Below, piece after piece: positions 32,866 through 42,894 of a DNA stretch of 64,000 bases (its first letter is position 1; each line of letters starts with the position of its first letter). Source of the stretch: Spirochaetia bacterium (GTDB lineage Bacteria; Spirochaetota; Leptospiria; Leptospirales; Leptonemataceae); assembly GCA_009885105.1 (NCBI GenBank), contig VFLI01000035.1, forward strand, positions 1 to 64,000, given 5' to 3'. Made by a program: the position numbers and the translations under genes. Below the pieces are notes generated by a model, which saw only the letters and a list, made by a program, of their open reading frames with translations, was not told where the DNA came from and did no database searches.

Positions 32866-34830
32866 CTAGCTTTCGTCTTCCGCAAGAACGATCAGTTCAT
32901 CATCCGCATTCAGCGTGAAATTCTGCGTTTTTGTCGGGATCAGATGCACGCCGTAGTTGCTGTCCGGTTCTCTTTCCTGCGCGATAATCCGCAGACCAAA
33001 ACAGACTTCATTACGTTTTTGAGCCGCATGAGCGCAGTCGGCAAAGGTTACCTGCATCGGAGAATCCGGGAAGTAAACGCTCACTTTTTTTAGATAAATC
33101 TCTGAACCTTCAGGACTGAATAAATCGTCATAAACTTTCATTACGTTGGGCTCCTGGGATACCTGAGCGAATATCTTGGAAACAAATTGATTGGAGATCA
33201 AAAAGTCTTTCACTCCGGTCTGCAGTACGAGCTCAATATTATCGGAATCCATAACTTCAGTTATTATTTTAGTCAGCACAGTCTGGCCCGATTTTTCAAC
33301 AGCACGAAAATTTTGTCGCAGCTGCATCAGAACAGATATGGTCTCGGCGTCGATTTCTTCCGCATTTTCACCTTCCGCAGCCAGCAAAATGACATTGTCA
33401 TATTTATGAGGCATGAGTTTTTCCAGAACTTCAGGCGAATGTATGTCCGCTTTCAGCATTCTCATTTTGTGCTTTTCGTGTTTTTTCTGAATTTCACGGA
33501 ATCTGGCCATCAGATTCTCATCCGGATCCGGAACAATAATATCGATTTCGCTTCCCTCGGATATATACTTTGCATATTCAGCGATGATAACCGGACTTTT
33601 ATTATTCCATCCTGAAATGAGATGGCGTTCAATTCCACTCTGCACTTTTTTATTCGTAACCGGATATTCCCGCACCGCCGCCACTGCCGCTCCCGAAAAT
33701 TTTATTGCGGAATCGTCTTCTGCAAGCATGATAGCATCATCGGAATCCCCGGGACGGAAATCTTTCTGCGGATTCAGAAGAATTTTACCATCCTGCTGGC
33801 GAAATCCAAGGGGTACGCTTTCATTAAACCGGAATTGTATTTCACCGAAAGTGAGATTTCCCCAGCCAGATTTTGGTCTGTAAAAATACACTTCATTCCC
33901 CTCAAAACCGACAAGATTTGAATACACAATCGACAGGCCGGAAGTCCGGGAAGTTTGAACCAGTAGCCGCGATAGAATGCCGTCCTCGTCCATGGTTGTT
34001 ATTGAACCCGGCACCACACTTTCCGCAAGTTTGCGGTTGCGCGCGATATGCAGTTCCGCCACAATCGGAGGGAATTTTTCTGTCTGCTGAGAAGCGGCAA
34101 CCACAGCCATGATAGTTTTTAAAACACGAGCATCCGCGGCGCTTTTGTGCGCCAATGTTGCGGAGGAAGATACTCCGTTGAGTATCACAATTGTTTTGGC
34201 CGACTCAACGCCCATTTTTTTCAGCGACTCTATGCTGGACGTTGTTCCACTTCGGGTGATGATACGTGTGGATTTTCTGTCAGTCAGATGCTCGTTAAAA
34301 AAGTCATCCATGACCTCTTTTCCTTCTTCTGCCAGGATGACAACAGCGGCGTCCTTCTCTGATTCATTGGCGATCACAAGCTCGCGGATAATTTCAATGA
34401 TGCGATCGCGAAATCCGAGAATCAATGTATGATTGGTTTCAATTACGCGGCTTTTCCCTTTTCTCAAGTCTTCAATTTTTTCTTCAAATTGATTGGAGAT
34501 GAACGCGACCAGGCCGGAGAACAGAACCATGCCGCAAACGATACTGAAAACACCGGCTGCCTTATGTATCATGTTGGAGTCGCTGTCAGAGCCGATATTG
34601 CCCGCGTCGGCGATCTCTATGAAAGTTCTCCAGAAATTATCCGTAATTTCCGGGAGAGTCGTATCAGGAAAAATTAAAGCCAGCACAACTCTGATGCCGG
34701 ACATGATGAGAAAGGCCACGACAAAAAGGACCAGCAGCGCGAGAAATATCGAAAGACCTCCGCGTGCCATGAAATTATCTATGGAATAGCTGATTCTGTT
34801 TCCCAGAGATGCTTTTTTATTATCTGACAT
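32866..34830 (-). CDS. CASTOR/POLLUX-family ion channel (RCK domains)
   Basis: This 654-residue protein matches the bacterial members of the CASTOR/POLLUX/SYM8 channel family. Two N-terminal membrane helices (about 24-46 and 92-113) flank a pore-loop region. Repeated TrkA-N/RCK-like nucleotide-binding domains follow (NHTLILGFRDRIIEIIREL near 133, and another after 395). The plant relatives are calcium-regulated nuclear channels; bacterial ones are inferred cation channels whose gating ligand is unknown. It is convergent with the CheX-like gene, 58 bases apart. A short GC-rich inverted repeat lies just upstream of its start. Confidence 0.8.
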   Translation of the reverse strand: MSDNKKASLGNRISYSIDNFMARGGLSIFLALLVLFVVAFLIMSGIRVVLALIFPDTTLPEITDNFWRTFIEIADAGNIGSDSDSNMIHKAAGVFSIVCGMVLFSGLVAFISNQFEEKIEDLRKGKSRVIETNHTLILGFRDRIIEIIRELVIANESEKDAAVVILAEEGKEVMDDFFNEHLTDRKSTRIITRSGTTSSIESLKKMGVESAKTIVILNGVSSSATLAHKSAADARVLKTIMAVVAASQQTEKFPPIVAELHIARNRKLAESVVPGSITTMDEDGILSRLLVQTSRTSGLSIVYSNLVGFEGNEVYFYRPKSGWGNLTFGEIQFRFNESVPLGFRQQDGKILLNPQKDFRPGDSDDAIMLAEDDSAIKFSGAAVAAVREYPVTNKKVQSGIERHLISGWNNKSPVIIAEYAKYISEGSEIDIIVPDPDENLMARFREIQKKHEKHKMRMLKADIHSPEVLEKLMPHKYDNVILLAAEGENAEEIDAETISVLMQLRQNFRAVEKSGQTVLTKIITEVMDSDNIELVLQTGVKDFLISNQFVSKIFAQVSQEPNVMKVYDDLFSPEGSEIYLKKVSVYFPDSPMQVTFADCAHAAQKRNEVCFGLRIIAQEREPDSNYGVHLIPTKTQNFTLNADDELIVLAEDES

Positions 34831-35051
34831 AATATTATACCGAGGCGGATCGCCTGAGGTCTCCTGAAGGAAAACAGGTCAGCTGCATCCCTGGAAGGCA
34901 AGTAAATTTTTGTTATGTCGAAAAATCCTCGCAGTCGGCCCTGGCCGGACTGAGTCGAGCCGGCCTGGGTCTATCTTCCGGCAAATTTATAGTGGACATC
35001 CCGCAACTCCGATCAATTCATTTGCCTGTGAGTGTGATATTGAAACAATCA

Positions 35052-35894
35052 ATGGTAAACGACACGGCGGATGCTGCGCAGCTCAGAAAAATAACGGGAG
35101 ATGCTGAACCGATCAACCCAATCGAGCATTTTCATACGCGGATCAACCGGGAAATGGGAAAGGCGCTGATGGATTACAGAATGATCCGCAATGGCGATCG
35201 TATTCTCGTCGCCGTCAGCGGGGGAAAGGACAGTCTTTGTCTTCTGCATTTTCTGCAGGAATTTCAAAAAAAGGCGCCTGTGAATTTCGAGCTGCTGGCA
35301 GTGAATGTTGATCAGGGGCAGCCAGGTTTTCCGGAAAAGACTCTTCCCGATCTTTTCTCTAAATGGCAGGTTCCATTTTGGATTGAAAAGCAGGACACGT
35401 ATTCAGTGGTTGTGGAAAAAACCCGCGCGGGAAAGTCTTTCTGTTCGCTTTGCAGCCGACTGCGAAGAGGGATTCTGTACAGAATCGCCCGCGAACGGAA
35501 CTGCAATAAAATCGCGCTCGGTCATCATCGTGATGATTTGATGCAGACATTTCTGCTGAACGCATTTTTTTCAGGCAAACTGGGCACGATGCCTCCCATT
35601 TACCGCATCGCCGCCGGCGATTTAACAGTGATCAGGCCTCTGTGCTTCGTCGACGAGAACTGGCTGGGCGGGTATTCAAATGCGATGAGCTGGCCGATCG
35701 TGCCATGCAACCTCTGTGGATCGCAGGAAGAGATGCGGCGCAAAGAAATGGGGGCGCTGCTGATGAATCTGGATGAAAGATATCCCGGGATAAAGAACTC
35801 GCTTTCCGGAGCCATGAAAAATCCACATCGGAATGAATTGCTCGACCCGGCTCTCTGGAGTCATCCCGATTACGCTCTGCCCGGCGGAGAATGA
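35052..35894 (+). CDS. ttcA: tRNA 2-thiocytidine synthetase TtcA
   Basis: This 280-residue enzyme thiolates cytidine 32 of certain tRNAs using ATP and an iron-sulfur cluster. The PP-loop SGGKDSL and the cluster cysteines CSLC and CNLCGS are present, as are LAVNVDQGQPGFPE and KIALGHHRDD of TtcA. The ATG at 35052 was preferred to a GTG at 34992 because E. coli TtcA also begins close to the conserved region, though neither start has a strong ribosome site. A multi-pass membrane protein gene begins 12 bases after the stop. Confidence 0.9.
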   Translation: MVNDTADAAQLRKITGDAEPINPIEHFHTRINREMGKALMDYRMIRNGDRILVAVSGGKDSLCLLHFLQEFQKKAPVNFELLAVNVDQGQPGFPEKTLPDLFSKWQVPFWIEKQDTYSVVVEKTRAGKSFCSLCSRLRRGILYRIARERNCNKIALGHHRDDLMQTFLLNAFFSGKLGTMPPIYRIAAGDLTVIRPLCFVDENWLGGYSNAMSWPIVPCNLCGSQEEMRRKEMGALLMNLDERYPGIKNSLSGAMKNPHRNELLDPALWSHPDYALPGGE

Positions 35895-35906
35895 GATTGA
35901 ATTTAA

Positions 35907-36986
35907 TTGAAAAGTATATATACAAAAAAAATATTTAAAATTCCTTTCATATTGTCGGGGTTCCTGATTCTGGGAGCCGGTATTATGGGAGGACTTTCGC
36001 GGATTGGCGCCGGTATAGATTCGCCTGCGCGGCTGATTGATATGCACGGTGCGCTGATGGTATGCGGTTTCCTGGGAACCGTCATCAGTCTGGAAAGGGC
36101 TGTTGCCCTGAACAAAATTTGGGGTTATCTGTCTCCCTTTTTCAGCGCAATTGGCGGCGCAGGATTGATATTTGGATTTATTCCAGTGGAAGCTTCGTTT
36201 GTTCTTTTTACAGGTTCCAGCGTTTTTCTTTCCGCCATTTTTGTCAGCTTCCTGCTGATTCGCCTGGATCCGAATATACTGATCATGCTGGTCGGCGCGC
36301 TTTATCTGACCGCCGGAAATATTTTTTTGTTTCTTGGATATCCGCCGTCGCAGTCAATACTGCTATGGATGGTTTTTTTGATCTGTACGATTGCCGCGGA
36401 ACGCCTGGAACTTTCTGCCTTTCTCGCGAGATCAAGGATACAGGTTTATTCACTCCGATTGTTTTTAACAGCGGCGGGGATTTCTGCTTTTTTTCCCGGC
36501 AGTTTTAAGGGAGGAATTGTTTTTTCAACTTCGATTCTCTGTATTGCATTCTGGCTCGTTTATTTTGACATCGTCAGAAAGAATATCTGGAAAGAAAAAC
36601 TGGTCCGCTTTATTGCCGTCTGCATTCTGTCCGGTTACATCTGGCTGATCGCCAGCGCTGTTTTTCATTTTATATATTTACAGAATGCGGGAATATTCTA
36701 CAGGGACGCGTTCCTGCATTCATTCTTTATGGGTTTTATTTTTTTGCTGATATTCGGACATGCGCCGATAATTTTTACGTCTATTCTGGGCGTGGAATCC
36801 GTATACAGTCCTGTCTTTTACGGACATTTTGTTCTGCTGAATGCTTCGCTGGCTTTGAGAATTATCGGCGATGTTGTTTCTGACGGGCAAATCAGGATGA
36901 TGGGGGGCGCGGGAAGCGCCGCCGCCGTGGGTCTGTTTCTGATAGTGACGATGCCGGTTGTTCTTAGAAAAGCGTTGCGAGGATGA
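35907..36986 (+). CDS. Multi-pass membrane protein, NnrS-like
   Basis: This 359-residue very hydrophobic protein has about ten to twelve membrane helices. Histidines stand at helix ends (DMHGALM near 46, FLHSFFMGFIFLLIFGHAP near 270), the arrangement of heme- or metal-binding NnrS-family proteins. The match is by topology and histidine placement, not by a full motif. It starts at TTG and follows ttcA closely. NnrS proteins relieve nitrosative stress in other bacteria; no nitric-oxide genes are nearby, so the role here is uncertain. Confidence 0.6.
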   Translation: MKSIYTKKIFKIPFILSGFLILGAGIMGGLSRIGAGIDSPARLIDMHGALMVCGFLGTVISLERAVALNKIWGYLSPFFSAIGGAGLIFGFIPVEASFVLFTGSSVFLSAIFVSFLLIRLDPNILIMLVGALYLTAGNIFLFLGYPPSQSILLWMVFLICTIAAERLELSAFLARSRIQVYSLRLFLTAAGISAFFPGSFKGGIVFSTSILCIAFWLVYFDIVRKNIWKEKLVRFIAVCILSGYIWLIASAVFHFIYLQNAGIFYRDAFLHSFFMGFIFLLIFGHAPIIFTSILGVESVYSPVFYGHFVLLNASLALRIIGDVVSDGQIRMMGGAGSAAAVGLFLIVTMPVVLRKALRG

Positions 36987-37000
36987 ATTGATACATTCAT

Positions 37001-38290
37001 CTAAATCAGCCGCTCGTATTCTACGGAGTAAAGACGCAATGGCTGAGGTTTTCCTTTAACTGAAACGAGCCCGGCGTCGGTTCCGGGCACATCCTTCTTC
37101 ACGGCATCGTAGACTTCCTGCGTGATCAGGAAATCTTTGTTCACAACTTTGCACGCGCTTTCCACGCGGCTGGCAACGTTGACAGAATCGCCGATCACAG
37201 TGTATTCCAGCCTGTTTCTGCTGCCGATATTGCCGACGATGGCCTCTCCGTAATGGATGCCGATTCCCTGGCGAAGGGCAGTCAATCCTGATTTTTCACG
37301 CAGCTGGTTTAAATCTTTCAGGCTTCTTTTCATCTCAATCCCGGATTTTACTGAATTCAGAATATCATTGGGTCCGGGGTGCGGCGTGCCGAATGTGGCC
37401 ATGATGCCGTCGCCGATAAATTTATCGAGCGTGCCGCCGTGCCGAAAAATCACTTCGACCATACGGGTGTGATAATCGGAGAGCATGGCCATGATCTCTT
37501 CCGGCTTCATGGAGTCGCTCATGGCCGTGAAACCGCGGATGTCCGCAAAAAGAATCGCCACCTGCTGCCGCTTTCCGCCCACGTCAAACAGTGCGTCGTC
37601 CCCCTGCGAGAGCTGTTCATAAATTCGCGGTGAAAAAAATCGAGCGATCTGATCATTGTGTCTTTCCATCTGCACGGCACGCAGTATTGTTTTATGATTC
37701 TTTGAAAGGAAAATCGAAAAAATTATTCCAGTGAGCAAAAAAGCAAGAATGTAAGATACAAAAAAGCCCGGAGCAAATTTTGCGCCCAGCTCGTGCTGCA
37801 CAAGATCTGAACTGATTTCAATTCCAGGAATCCAGAAACTGTAAATCGAATAGACAATATTGTTGAAAAGAACTCCGATCGTTATGACCAGGGGATAGGC
37901 CGGGCGATTGGCCAGACTGTGAATGATGAGCAGAACAAAACTCAGCATCATCGGGGTGGGAGACTTTAATATGAATGCCCGCGATACTGCGTCGCCGCCA
38001 ACCGATTGATGCCAGAGAATGGGCATGATTAAGAGAATGATAACATCGAAGACCGCTCCGGAGTATCCGATAAATTTAGAATACTTCTTTCTCTTCAGCA
38101 GTGTCCAGTAGAGAATGCTGATGGCAATCCCGCTGCTCATGATTAACGGGACGACGATTCTCTCCATCAGGCTCTGGGCCATGATCAGAGATCCGCCGAT
38201 AAAAGAAGTCAGGAACAGCAGACGGAAAACAAGAATCAGTCGAAGTCCGGAAATTTCTCGTTCTTTTAATACTTCTTCTTTTGACTGCAT
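37001..38290 (-). CDS. Membrane-bound class III adenylate cyclase
   Basis: This 429-residue protein synthesises cAMP from ATP. Six membrane helices cover about residues 17-200. A linker with RFFSPRIYEQLS leads into the catalytic domain: ILFADIRGFTAMSDSM and FIGDGIMATFG carry the two metal aspartates, and NRLEYTVIGDSVNVASRVES the dimer segment. Lys and Asp at the base-recognition positions favour adenine. It lies 5 bases after the DHOD-like gene and is therefore probably the last gene of the GltD-PFOR-DHOD operon, an unexpected pairing of a signalling enzyme with core metabolism. Confidence 0.9.
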   Translation of the reverse strand: MQSKEEVLKEREISGLRLILVFRLLFLTSFIGGSLIMAQSLMERIVVPLIMSSGIAISILYWTLLKRKKYSKFIGYSGAVFDVIILLIMPILWHQSVGGDAVSRAFILKSPTPMMLSFVLLIIHSLANRPAYPLVITIGVLFNNIVYSIYSFWIPGIEISSDLVQHELGAKFAPGFFVSYILAFLLTGIIFSIFLSKNHKTILRAVQMERHNDQIARFFSPRIYEQLSQGDDALFDVGGKRQQVAILFADIRGFTAMSDSMKPEEIMAMLSDYHTRMVEVIFRHGGTLDKFIGDGIMATFGTPHPGPNDILNSVKSGIEMKRSLKDLNQLREKSGLTALRQGIGIHYGEAIVGNIGSRNRLEYTVIGDSVNVASRVESACKVVNKDFLITQEVYDAVKKDVPGTDAGLVSVKGKPQPLRLYSVEYERLI

Positions 38291-38295
38291 TCTTA

Positions 38296-39285
38296 TTAAT
38301 GATAACTTTCAATAATCTTTATATAATTGGCCCTCTCGCGGGCGAGAGGATCCGGCACACTTGCGTAGCTCATAATCCCGCGCATCTTCGAAATGGATTC
38401 AAATCCTCGCTTCTCCATCCATTCGCTCAGAAGAGACACTAAAGTATTTATATATTTAGGGCCGTGACGCATCAGAGCTCCCGCCGTCATAACGGTGTCC
38501 GCGCCTGCCAGCAGATATTTTACGACTTCCGCGTACGTGTCGACCCCGCCGCTGGCGGCCAGAGACGCCTTCAATTTTTGATAGAGCAGGGCAATCCACA
38601 GCACCGGCAGACGGATTTCATCCGGCTGGCTTGCGGTGAAAACCGGCGTATACTCCAGTTTCTCAATATCAATATCCGGCTGAAAAAACCGGTTGAACAT
38701 AACCAGAGCGTCCGCGCCGTTCTGATCGAGCATTTTCGCATGGTGGGCGAAAGCGCTGAAATACGGACTCAGGCGCAGAGCGACGGGCATTTTTGTGGAT
38801 TTTTTTACCTGCGAAAGAATCTCGAGGTATCGTTCCTCGACAATGCTGCCGGTAATCTCCGGATTCGTTTCCAGGGGAAAAATGCTGAGTTCAATTCCAT
38901 GGGCGCCGGCCTCGTCCAGCTGTCGCGCGTAGCTGCTCCAGCTTTCTCCAGTAACGCAGTTCAGGCTGGCGATGAGCGGTATGTCTGTGCTCTCTGACGC
39001 GCTGCGAACAAGCTCCAGGTACTCATCCGGTCCGATGGAGAAATCGCCCTGTGCTGGAAAAAATCCCTGCGATTCCGCGAAGTCTCCCGAGTAATTGTTA
39101 AAATAATCCGCAAACCTTCCCGCATCGGCAAGTATCTGTTCTTCGAAAAGGGATGACAGAATGACCGCGGAGGCGCCTCCGTCTTCCAGCTTCTTGATCC
39201 CGTCCAGAGTTTCTGTCAACGGCGAGGCCGCGGCGATGATCGGATGTTTGAGATCCAATCCCATAAAACGAGTTTTTAGATCCAT
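38296..39285 (-). CDS. Dihydroorotate-dehydrogenase-like flavoprotein
   Basis: This 329-residue TIM-barrel flavoprotein is related to dihydroorotate dehydrogenase. N-terminal LKHPIIAAASPLTETLDGIKK matches the FMN-binding start, with SLNCVTGESW, PVALRLSPYFS and LAASGGVDTYAEVVKYLLAGA later. The usual catalytic Ser/Cys loop is different from pyrimidine-pathway enzymes, and the gene sits directly between PFOR (10 bases) and adenylate cyclase (5 bases). Such DHOD-like proteins often accompany PFOR and GltD-like genes; their substrate is unproved. Confidence 0.8.
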   Translation of the reverse strand: MDLKTRFMGLDLKHPIIAAASPLTETLDGIKKLEDGGASAVILSSLFEEQILADAGRFADYFNNYSGDFAESQGFFPAQGDFSIGPDEYLELVRSASESTDIPLIASLNCVTGESWSSYARQLDEAGAHGIELSIFPLETNPEITGSIVEERYLEILSQVKKSTKMPVALRLSPYFSAFAHHAKMLDQNGADALVMFNRFFQPDIDIEKLEYTPVFTASQPDEIRLPVLWIALLYQKLKASLAASGGVDTYAEVVKYLLAGADTVMTAGALMRHGPKYINTLVSLLSEWMEKRGFESISKMRGIMSYASVPDPLARERANYIKIIESYH

Positions 39286-39295
39286 TGTGTCGTCC

Positions 39296-42200
39296 TCACT
39301 CCTCTATCAAACTCGCATCGGGCAGGAAGCGTGAGCCGCCTCTGGTGGCCATATCTTCATAGATTTCCCATTTCTGGTCAACAACCTGCTGCGCCATTTC
39401 CATCAAACGTTTATATTTGCCGGGATTCGATTTGCTCAATATTTTATAACGAAGTTCATTCTGGGAATATTCCGTGAATCGAATTCTTGGCCGCGTCGAA
39501 TCCAGCACAAATGGATTCTTGTCGCTTGAGCGCAGCACTGGATTGTAACGCAGAAGCGGCCAGTGACCGCTGGCCACGGCCATGTCCTGCTGTTTCAATC
39601 CTTTGTGCATATCGATTCCGTGCGCGATGCAGTGGCTGTATGCGAGAATTATTGACGGACCCGAGTATGCTTCCGCTTCGCGGAATGCAAGCAGCGTCTG
39701 CTGAGGATTGGCGCCCATCGCGATGCGGGCAACGTAGACATTGCCGTAGGCGATTGCCTGCAGCGCCAGATCTTTTTTGGCGACAGGTTTGCCGCCAGAG
39801 GCGAATTTCGCCACGGCGCCCAGAGGGGTGGATTTTGAGGCCTGTCCGCCGGTATTGGAGTAGACTTCCGTATCCAGAACAAGAACGTTTACATTTCGTC
39901 CGGTTGCGAGAACATGATCCAGACCCCCGGATCCGATATCATAGGCCCAGCCGTCTCCGCCGATGATCCAGATGCTCCGGCGAACCAGATGGTCGATCAC
40001 GGACAGAAGGTTTCTGGCGTCTTCATCCTGCCTCAGCAGAAGAGCTCCTTTGACTTTTGCGACTCTCTCTCTCTGTGCGCGGATCTGTGTTTCCGTTTCC
40101 TGGGGCGCCTTCAATATTTCTCTCACAAGAGTTGAATCGATTTTATCGCGCTCTTCCGCAAGAAGCCGCCGCGCAAGATTCAAATGCTGATCCGCTGTAA
40201 GCCGGAATCCCAGACCGAATTCCGCGTTGTCTTCAAAAAGAGAATTGGACCAGGCCGGGCCGCGTCCCTCCGAATTGGTTCTCCAGGGCGTTGTGGGCAG
40301 ATTCCCGCCGTAAATGGAGGAACAGCCCGTGGCATTGGCGACAATCAAACGATCTCCAAAAAGCTGCGAAAGAAGCTTTACATAAGGTGTTTCCCCGCAG
40401 CCGGCGCAGGCTCCGCTGAATTCGAACATTGGCTCGAGAAATTGAGTCCCCCGCACCGATGAAAAATCAACGCGCGCTCGGTTGTTGACCGGTATGGATT
40501 CAAAAAATGAGATGTCTGCTTTTTCTGTTTTTTCCGAATCTGCACGCGGCTTCATATTGATGGCCTTCACGCCGCTGACCTGCAGGCTTTTTGCCGGACA
40601 GACTTCCACGCACAGACCGCATCCCGTGCAGTCTTCGCCGTAGACGATCAGGCTGTATTTGGTTTCCGGAAATCCCCTGGCGCTTATCCCTGCGGATTTG
40701 AATGAAACCGGCGAATTTTTCAGATGCGATTCATGGAAAAATTTTGCGCGAATGACACTGTGCGGACAGACAAAGCTGCAGTTCCCGCACTGAATGCATA
40801 TATCATTTTCCCAGACAGGAACAAATTGAGCGATGTTGCGTTTTTCCCACTGCGTTGTGCCCAGAGGAAATGTGCCGTCCACGGGAAGAGCGCTGACCGG
40901 AAGTTCATCGCCGCGGCCGGAGAGCATCATGGCCGTGACTTTTTGAACAAATTCAGGAGCCTCCGCCGGGACTGCAGCCGGGCGCGTAAACGAGCTGTCT
41001 GCTCTTTCTGGAATTTTCACTTCCTGCAGACGGGCCAGCGTTTTGTCGACGGCGGCAAAATTCTCATTCACTACATGCTCGCCTTTTTTTCCGTAAGTTT
41101 TCTTGATAGATTCCTTTATTTTTTCAATAGCTTTTTCCCTGGGAAGAACGCCGGACAGAGCGAAGAAGCATGTCTGCATAATTGTGTTAGTTCGACCCGG
41201 CATGCCGGTTTCGCGCGCGACACCGGAGGCGTCGATTACGTGAAATTTCAGTTTTAAATCAATCATCTGCTGCTGTACTTCGCGGGGAAGTTTTTCCCAG
41301 ACATGAGCCGCGTCGAAGGGGCTGTTCAAAAGAAATATGCCGCCAAATCTGGCGCGCGAGAGGACATCTGTCTTCTCAATGAATTGGAATTGATGGCATC
41401 CGATAAAATCGGCCGATTCGATCAGGTAGGGCGCCTCGATCGGCTCCGGGCCGAAACGGAGATGCGAAATTGTTTGCGAACCCGATTTTTTGGAATCGTA
41501 AACAAAATATCCCTGCGCGAACAGGTCCGTCGATTCTCCGATGATTTTAATTGTGTTCTTGTTGGCCCCGACAGTGCCGTCAGCGCCCAGTCCGTAAAAA
41601 ATGCAGCGAACAATGGCATCATGCTCGATGTTTAAGGAGGCGTCATAGACAAGACTTGTATGAGTCACATCGTCATTGATGCCGACAGTAAAGCTGTTTT
41701 TGGGATTCTCCTTTTTGATTTCATCCATCACCGCCTTTGCCATGGCGGGAGTGAATTCTTTGGAGGACAGGCCGTATCGGCCGCCCGTAATATTTGGAAA
41801 TTTTTCAATTTTCAGTCTGCCTTTTTGAAAGGCCTCCGTGATTACGCTGACAACGTCGCCGTAAAGAGGCTCGCCGGTGGATCCGGGAGCTTTGGTGCGG
41901 TCGAGCACGGCGATCGAGCGGACGGTTTTCGGAATCGCGGCGATAAACTGCTCCGTGGGAAACGGCAGGCACAGCCGGATCTGTATCATTCCGGTTTTCT
42001 CGCCCTGCTTCTGAAGATGGCGGATTGTTTCCCGCATCGTGAAACCGCCGGATCCTACAATGACCGCCAGCCGCTCCGCTTCCGGGTGGCCGAAATATTC
42101 CACAAGATTGTAACTGCGTCCAGTGGTTTTTGCGAATTTGTCCATCGTCTTCTGCACGATATCCGGAAGAACATTGTAGTATGAATTTACCGATTCGCGT

Positions 42201-42886
42201 CCCTGGAAATAAGTGTCCGGATTCTGCGCCGTGCCGCGCATAAATGGATGGTCCGGATTCAGGGCGCGCGCTCTGTGTTCGCGCACTCTGTCCTCGTCGA
42301 TCATGGCGTGAATTTCCGCGTCGGACAGCAGAAAGATTTTGCTGACTTCGTGCGAAGTGCGAAAGCCGTCGAAAAAATGTATGAACGGTATGCGGGATTC
42401 GAGCGTAGCCGCCTGTGATATCAGCGCCATGTCGTGCGCTTCCTGAACCGATCCAGAAGCCAGCTGGGCGAATCCTGTCATACGCACCGCGGCCACGTCG
42501 GAATGATCGCCAAAGATGGAAAGGCCCTGCGCGGCGATGGCGCGTGCCGCGACATGAAACACACAGGCATTCAGTTCTCCCGCAATTTTGTACATATTGG
42601 GGATCATCAGAAGCAGGCCCTGAGACGCGGTGAATGTGGTTGTCATGGATCCCGTCTGCAGGGCCCCGTGCAGGGCTCCGGCGGCGCCCGCCTCGCTCTG
42701 CATTTCCATGACCATGGGGATCTGTCCCCAGATATTTGTTTTGCCTTCCATTGCCCACTGGTCTGCCAGCTCCGCCATCGTCGACGACGGCGTGATGGGA
42801 TAGATCGCGCATACTTCATTGATCCGGTAGGCAACATAAGCCACGGCTTCATTGCCTTCCAGGGTTTTGACTTTTTTTTCTTCCAT
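39296..42886 (-). CDS. nifJ: Pyruvate:ferredoxin (flavodoxin) oxidoreductase
   Basis: This 1196-residue single-chain enzyme interconverts pyruvate plus CoA and acetyl-CoA plus CO2 with ferredoxin. The N-terminal domain shows EVCAIYPITPSSTMAELAD. Two 4Fe-4S motifs lie near 696 (CIQCGNCSFVCP) and 751 (CTGCGLCVEVCP). The proximal-cluster CAGCGETPY and the thiamine-diphosphate motif GDGWAYDIGSGG (near 975) follow. Length is normal (about 1170-1200). It is preceded by the GltD-like gene (8 bases) and followed by the DHOD-like gene. Confidence 0.96.
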   Translation of the reverse strand: MEEKKVKTLEGNEAVAYVAYRINEVCAIYPITPSSTMAELADQWAMEGKTNIWGQIPMVMEMQSEAGAAGALHGALQTGSMTTTFTASQGLLLMIPNMYKIAGELNACVFHVAARAIAAQGLSIFGDHSDVAAVRMTGFAQLASGSVQEAHDMALISQAATLESRIPFIHFFDGFRTSHEVSKIFLLSDAEIHAMIDEDRVREHRARALNPDHPFMRGTAQNPDTYFQGRESVNSYYNVLPDIVQKTMDKFAKTTGRSYNLVEYFGHPEAERLAVIVGSGGFTMRETIRHLQKQGEKTGMIQIRLCLPFPTEQFIAAIPKTVRSIAVLDRTKAPGSTGEPLYGDVVSVITEAFQKGRLKIEKFPNITGGRYGLSSKEFTPAMAKAVMDEIKKENPKNSFTVGINDDVTHTSLVYDASLNIEHDAIVRCIFYGLGADGTVGANKNTIKIIGESTDLFAQGYFVYDSKKSGSQTISHLRFGPEPIEAPYLIESADFIGCHQFQFIEKTDVLSRARFGGIFLLNSPFDAAHVWEKLPREVQQQMIDLKLKFHVIDASGVARETGMPGRTNTIMQTCFFALSGVLPREKAIEKIKESIKKTYGKKGEHVVNENFAAVDKTLARLQEVKIPERADSSFTRPAAVPAEAPEFVQKVTAMMLSGRGDELPVSALPVDGTFPLGTTQWEKRNIAQFVPVWENDICIQCGNCSFVCPHSVIRAKFFHESHLKNSPVSFKSAGISARGFPETKYSLIVYGEDCTGCGLCVEVCPAKSLQVSGVKAINMKPRADSEKTEKADISFFESIPVNNRARVDFSSVRGTQFLEPMFEFSGACAGCGETPYVKLLSQLFGDRLIVANATGCSSIYGGNLPTTPWRTNSEGRGPAWSNSLFEDNAEFGLGFRLTADQHLNLARRLLAEERDKIDSTLVREILKAPQETETQIRAQRERVAKVKGALLLRQDEDARNLLSVIDHLVRRSIWIIGGDGWAYDIGSGGLDHVLATGRNVNVLVLDTEVYSNTGGQASKSTPLGAVAKFASGGKPVAKKDLALQAIAYGNVYVARIAMGANPQQTLLAFREAEAYSGPSIILAYSHCIAHGIDMHKGLKQQDMAVASGHWPLLRYNPVLRSSDKNPFVLDSTRPRIRFTEYSQNELRYKILSKSNPGKYKRLMEMAQQVVDQKWEIYEDMATRGGSRFLPDASLIEE

Positions 42887-42894
42887 AGTATCCG

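Noticed and set aside
41805-42812. 335-codon alternative frame inside the PFOR gene
   Set aside because: Arg/Gly/Ser-rich out-of-frame reading on the same strand as a complete, motif-verified PFOR.
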